From: CAZMYM01 sp964620325
GTDB taxonomy: Bacteria > Bipolaricaulota > Bipolaricaulia > UBA7950 > UBA9294
Reading direction: 5' to 3'
Assembly (NCBI GenBank): GCA_964620325.1
Contig: CAZUIM010000026.1
Span: 1 to 22,643, forward strand
DNA: 22,643 nt
Of this stretch, positions 21,093 through 22,643 are shown piece by piece. Numbering within the stretch: the first letter of the stretch is position 1; every line of letters begins with the position of its first letter. The notes under the pieces were generated by a model. The model saw only the letters and a list, made by a program, of their open reading frames with translations, made no database searches and had not been told where the DNA came from. Both the position numbers and the translations under genes were made by a program.

Positions 21093-21551
21093 TCAATCAC
21101 ACGCCGACTTGGCGTACACGGTCAACACCGAGCAATGGGCCGTCCGGACGACCTTTTCGGTCGCCGTCCCGAAGATGCGGTGCCGCCAGCCGGTCGCGCC
21201 GTGCGTCGCCATCACGATCAGATCGACCTCTTCCTCCTGCGCAACACGGACGATTTCGTGCGCTGCTTCCCCGTGCGTGACAAGCGTGCGCGTCGGGATC
21301 TCCTCCGGGACCCACTTCGCGCGACGTTCCTCGAGATACCGCGTGGCGCTGTCGCTCAGTTCACGTTGGTAGGCGACCACGTCGAACGTCGCGATTCCGG
21401 TCGGCGTGTCGAGTGCCGGGATCGGCCCAACCGCGTGCATCAGAATCAGGTCGGCCGAGAATCGCTTCGCCATCTCGGCCGCGGCCTTGACCGCCGTGCA
21501 CGCCGGCTCACTGAAATCCGTCGGGCAAAGAATCCGCTGGAACGGCAGCAT
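21093..21551 (-). CDS. UspA family universal stress protein
   Basis: A 152-residue single-domain Usp protein. FQRILCPTDFSEPACTAVKAA is the N-terminal strand-helix with the nucleotide-contacting Asp. DLIVMATHGATGWRHRIFGTATEKVVRTAHCSVLTV carries the ATP-binding loop: the pattern G-x9-G-T is kept, while the first Gly of the G-2x-G-9x-G(S/T) motif is Ala. ATP binding is therefore plausible. I chose the ATG at 21551, five bases after GGAGG; a GTG two codons earlier overlaps that site. These proteins are induced by starvation or stress. The gene runs divergently from proS. Confidence 0.92.
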   Translation of the reverse strand: MLPFQRILCPTDFSEPACTAVKAAAEMAKRFSADLILMHAVGPIPALDTPTGIATFDVVAYQRELSDSATRYLEERRAKWVPEEIPTRTLVTHGEAAHEIVRVAQEEEVDLIVMATHGATGWRHRIFGTATEKVVRTAHCSVLTVYAKSACD

Positions 21552-21582
21552 AAGCACCTCCTCTCCCGTTCATCGTTACCTC

Positions 21583-21611
21583 ACTCTAGACACCGTCGGC
21601 GGAGCGGGCAA
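21583..21611 (-). promoter_or_regulatory. Promoter of the UspA gene
   Basis: TTGCCC at 21611-21606, 17 bases, TAGAGT at 21588-21583. The leader would be about 25 bases and contains the GGAGG site. Confidence 0.55.
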
Positions 21612-21630
21612 GGGGCGAGGCGTCTCCGGA

Positions 21631-21700
21631 GTTCGCCGTGCGCTGTTCATTGTTCGAAGCTCGCAGTTCAGGGTTCGCTGTGCGCCGTTCGCGGTGTGCT
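21631..21700 (+). repeat. Heptanucleotide tandem array D
   Basis: Ten unbroken 7-base units: GTTCGCC, GTGCGCT, GTTCATT, GTTCGAA, GCTCGCA, GTTCAGG, GTTCGCT, GTGCGCC, GTTCGCG, GTGTGCT. This is the longest copy. It lies between the divergent UspA and proS genes and ends next to the presumed proS promoter. Confidence 0.8.
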
Positions 21701-21728
21701 TTCCTCCCTCATCGTCACTCGGTACACT
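21700..21728 (+). promoter_or_regulatory. Candidate promoter of proS
   Basis: TACACT at 21723-21728 with a poor TTTCCT at 21700-21705, 17-base spacer. An mRNA leader of about 75 bases would follow. It shows no T-box-like structure that I could fit. Confidence 0.3.
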
Positions 21729-21810
21729 GTCGCACGTTCAAGCGGAGGTGCCGTCTCAGACCTGCATCGCTGCTTTGTAACGCACATCACAGTCGAAGGA
21801 GGGACGGCAC

Positions 21811-22643
21811 ATGGCAGCGCAAGGCGTAACGCCCCAAAGCGAAGACTACGCACGCTGGTACACCGACGTCGTTCGGATGGCCGATCTTGCAGAGAACGCC
21901 CCCGTGCGTGGCTGCATGATCATCAAACCCTACGGCTACGAGCTGTGGGAGAACATCAAATCTGCCCTGGACAGCCGCTTCAAGGCGACCGGGCACAGGA
22001 ACGCCTACTTCCCGCTGTTCATCCCCATGAGCTTCATCACCAAGGAAGCCGAGCACGTGGAGGGGTTCAAGCCCGAGCTCGCCGTGGTCACCCACGGCGG
22101 CGGCAAGGAGCTGGAGGAGCCGCTCGCCGTGCGACCGACCTCCGAAACCGTGATCGGCCACGCGTACGCCGACTGGATCCAGTCCTACCGCGACCTGCCC
22201 ATCCTGATCAACCAGTGGGCGAACGTCGTCCGGTGGGAGCTGCGCCCCCGTTTGTTCTTGCGGACGACCGAGTTCCTCTGGCAGGAAGGCCACACCGCCC
22301 ACGCAACCAAGGAAGAGGCGCTCGAAGAGACGCTGCGGATGCTCGAGGTCTACGCCGATATGGCGATCAACGAGTGCGCCATTCCCGTGATCAAGGGACT
22401 GAAGAGCCAGCAAGAGAAGTTCGCCGGCGCCGTCGACTCCTACTCGATCGAGGGGATGATGGGCAACGGTTGGGCGCTTCAGTCCGGGACGTCGCACTTC
22501 CTCGGCGAGAACTTCGCCAAGGCGTTCGACATCCAGTACCTCGATGAGAACAACGAGCTGAAGTACGTCTGGACCACCTCGTGGGGCGTCTCGACGCGGA
22601 TGGTCGGCGGCGTCATCATGGCCCACGGCGACGACAAGGGCCT
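21811..22643 (+). CDS. proS: Proline-tRNA ligase, archaeal/eukaryotic-like type (3' part outside window)
   Basis: The first 277 codons of a class II aminoacyl-tRNA synthetase that charges tRNA-Pro; the gene continues past the window. The start at 21811 is preceded by GGAGGG. Matches to the type-3 ProRS group are continuous: SEDYARWYTDVVRMADLAE, GCMIIKPYGYELWENI, FPLFIPMSF, LAVRPTSETVIGHAYADWI, the motif-2 loop NQWANVVRWELRPRLFLRTTEFLWQEGHTAHAT, and STRMVGGVIMAHGDDKGL close to the end of the visible part. The editing-domain insertion of the usual bacterial ProRS is absent. This type is found in archaea, eukaryotes and some bacterial lineages, Thermus among them. Confidence 0.95.
   Translation, partial: MAAQGVTPQSEDYARWYTDVVRMADLAENAPVRGCMIIKPYGYELWENIKSALDSRFKATGHRNAYFPLFIPMSFITKEAEHVEGFKPELAVVTHGGGKELEEPLAVRPTSETVIGHAYADWIQSYRDLPILINQWANVVRWELRPRLFLRTTEFLWQEGHTAHATKEEALEETLRMLEVYADMAINECAIPVIKGLKSQQEKFAGAVDSYSIEGMMGNGWALQSGTSHFLGENFAKAFDIQYLDENNELKYVWTTSWGVSTRMVGGVIMAHGDDKG

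Noticed and set aside
21631..21700. CRISPR array
   Set aside because: The unit is only 7 bases with no spacers, and no cas gene is present. It is a simple tandem array.
21701..21810. T-box leader for proS
   Set aside because: AGCGGAGGTGCCGTC looked loosely like the T-box core, but the TGGN bulge and the specifier stem could not be fitted.
21135..22547. A 470-codon open frame on the plus strand across uspA and proS
   Set aside because: It crosses two real genes in other frames, and the proS frame carries continuous synthetase motifs.

Overview
This is a bacterial chromosome segment with high G+C and dense gene packing. Bacterial housekeeping genes fix the domain: YebC, TilS, RseP, IspF, RecA/RecX, release factor 1 and two tRNAs. 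Two traits narrow it without settling it. The proline-tRNA ligase is of the archaeal/eukaryotic-like type, and there is a bacterial PC4-type DNA-binding protein. I cannot name the species. An uncultured thermophile-related or candidate-phylum lineage (for example Bipolaricaulota/Acetothermia) is a guess only. I see no integrase, transposase, phage gene or CRISPR array.

Layout. 1-2995: a lipoprotein gene (-), then yebC and two secreted/membrane proteins (+). 2996-4473: a translationally coupled pair of exported proteins (-), one a 5'-nucleotidase-like metallophosphatase. 4549-7232: tilS and rseP (+), overlapping by ATGA. 7198-9203: recA, recX, ispF (-); recX has no normal start codon in frame. 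9319-11538: a class III nucleotidyl cyclase (-) divergent from a stand-alone cyclic-nucleotide-binding protein and an MBL-fold hydrolase (+). 11592-14748: a ThiXYZ-like ABC transporter with thymidine kinase as the last gene (-). 14896-16883: tRNA-Glu, a PC4-like protein, tRNA-Ile, prfA and a small coiled-coil protein (-). 17042-18207: a ferredoxin-nitroreductase fusion (+), then the wreck of an MmcQ/YjbR-type gene. 18335-20973: a DinB-like protein (-), a Nudix hydrolase (+), a ZupT-type metal transporter (-) and a cell-wall amidase (+). 21093-22643: a UspA protein (-) and the 5' part of proS (+), which runs off the window. No gap between genes exceeds 300 bases.

Gene cooperation. The cyclase, the binding protein and the MBL hydrolase could form a make/sense/degrade cyclic-nucleotide circuit. 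The cyclase keeps the Lys/Asp pair typical of adenylate cyclases, and the two divergent promoters share one AT-rich -10 block. The ABC genes and tdk form one tight operon. Many promoters with TTGnnn-17-TAnnnT spacing are visible. Several of them (tilS, the 4473 gene, prfA, Nudix, amidase) lie 6-9 bases before start codons without a Shine-Dalgarno site, which suggests leaderless mRNAs next to Shine-Dalgarno-led ones.

Non-coding structure. Four intergenic gaps carry degenerate tandem arrays of a 7-base unit close to GTTCGCG (11540, 18304, 20977, 21631), 27 units in all. They resemble in form the short tandem heptanucleotide repeats of cyanobacteria.
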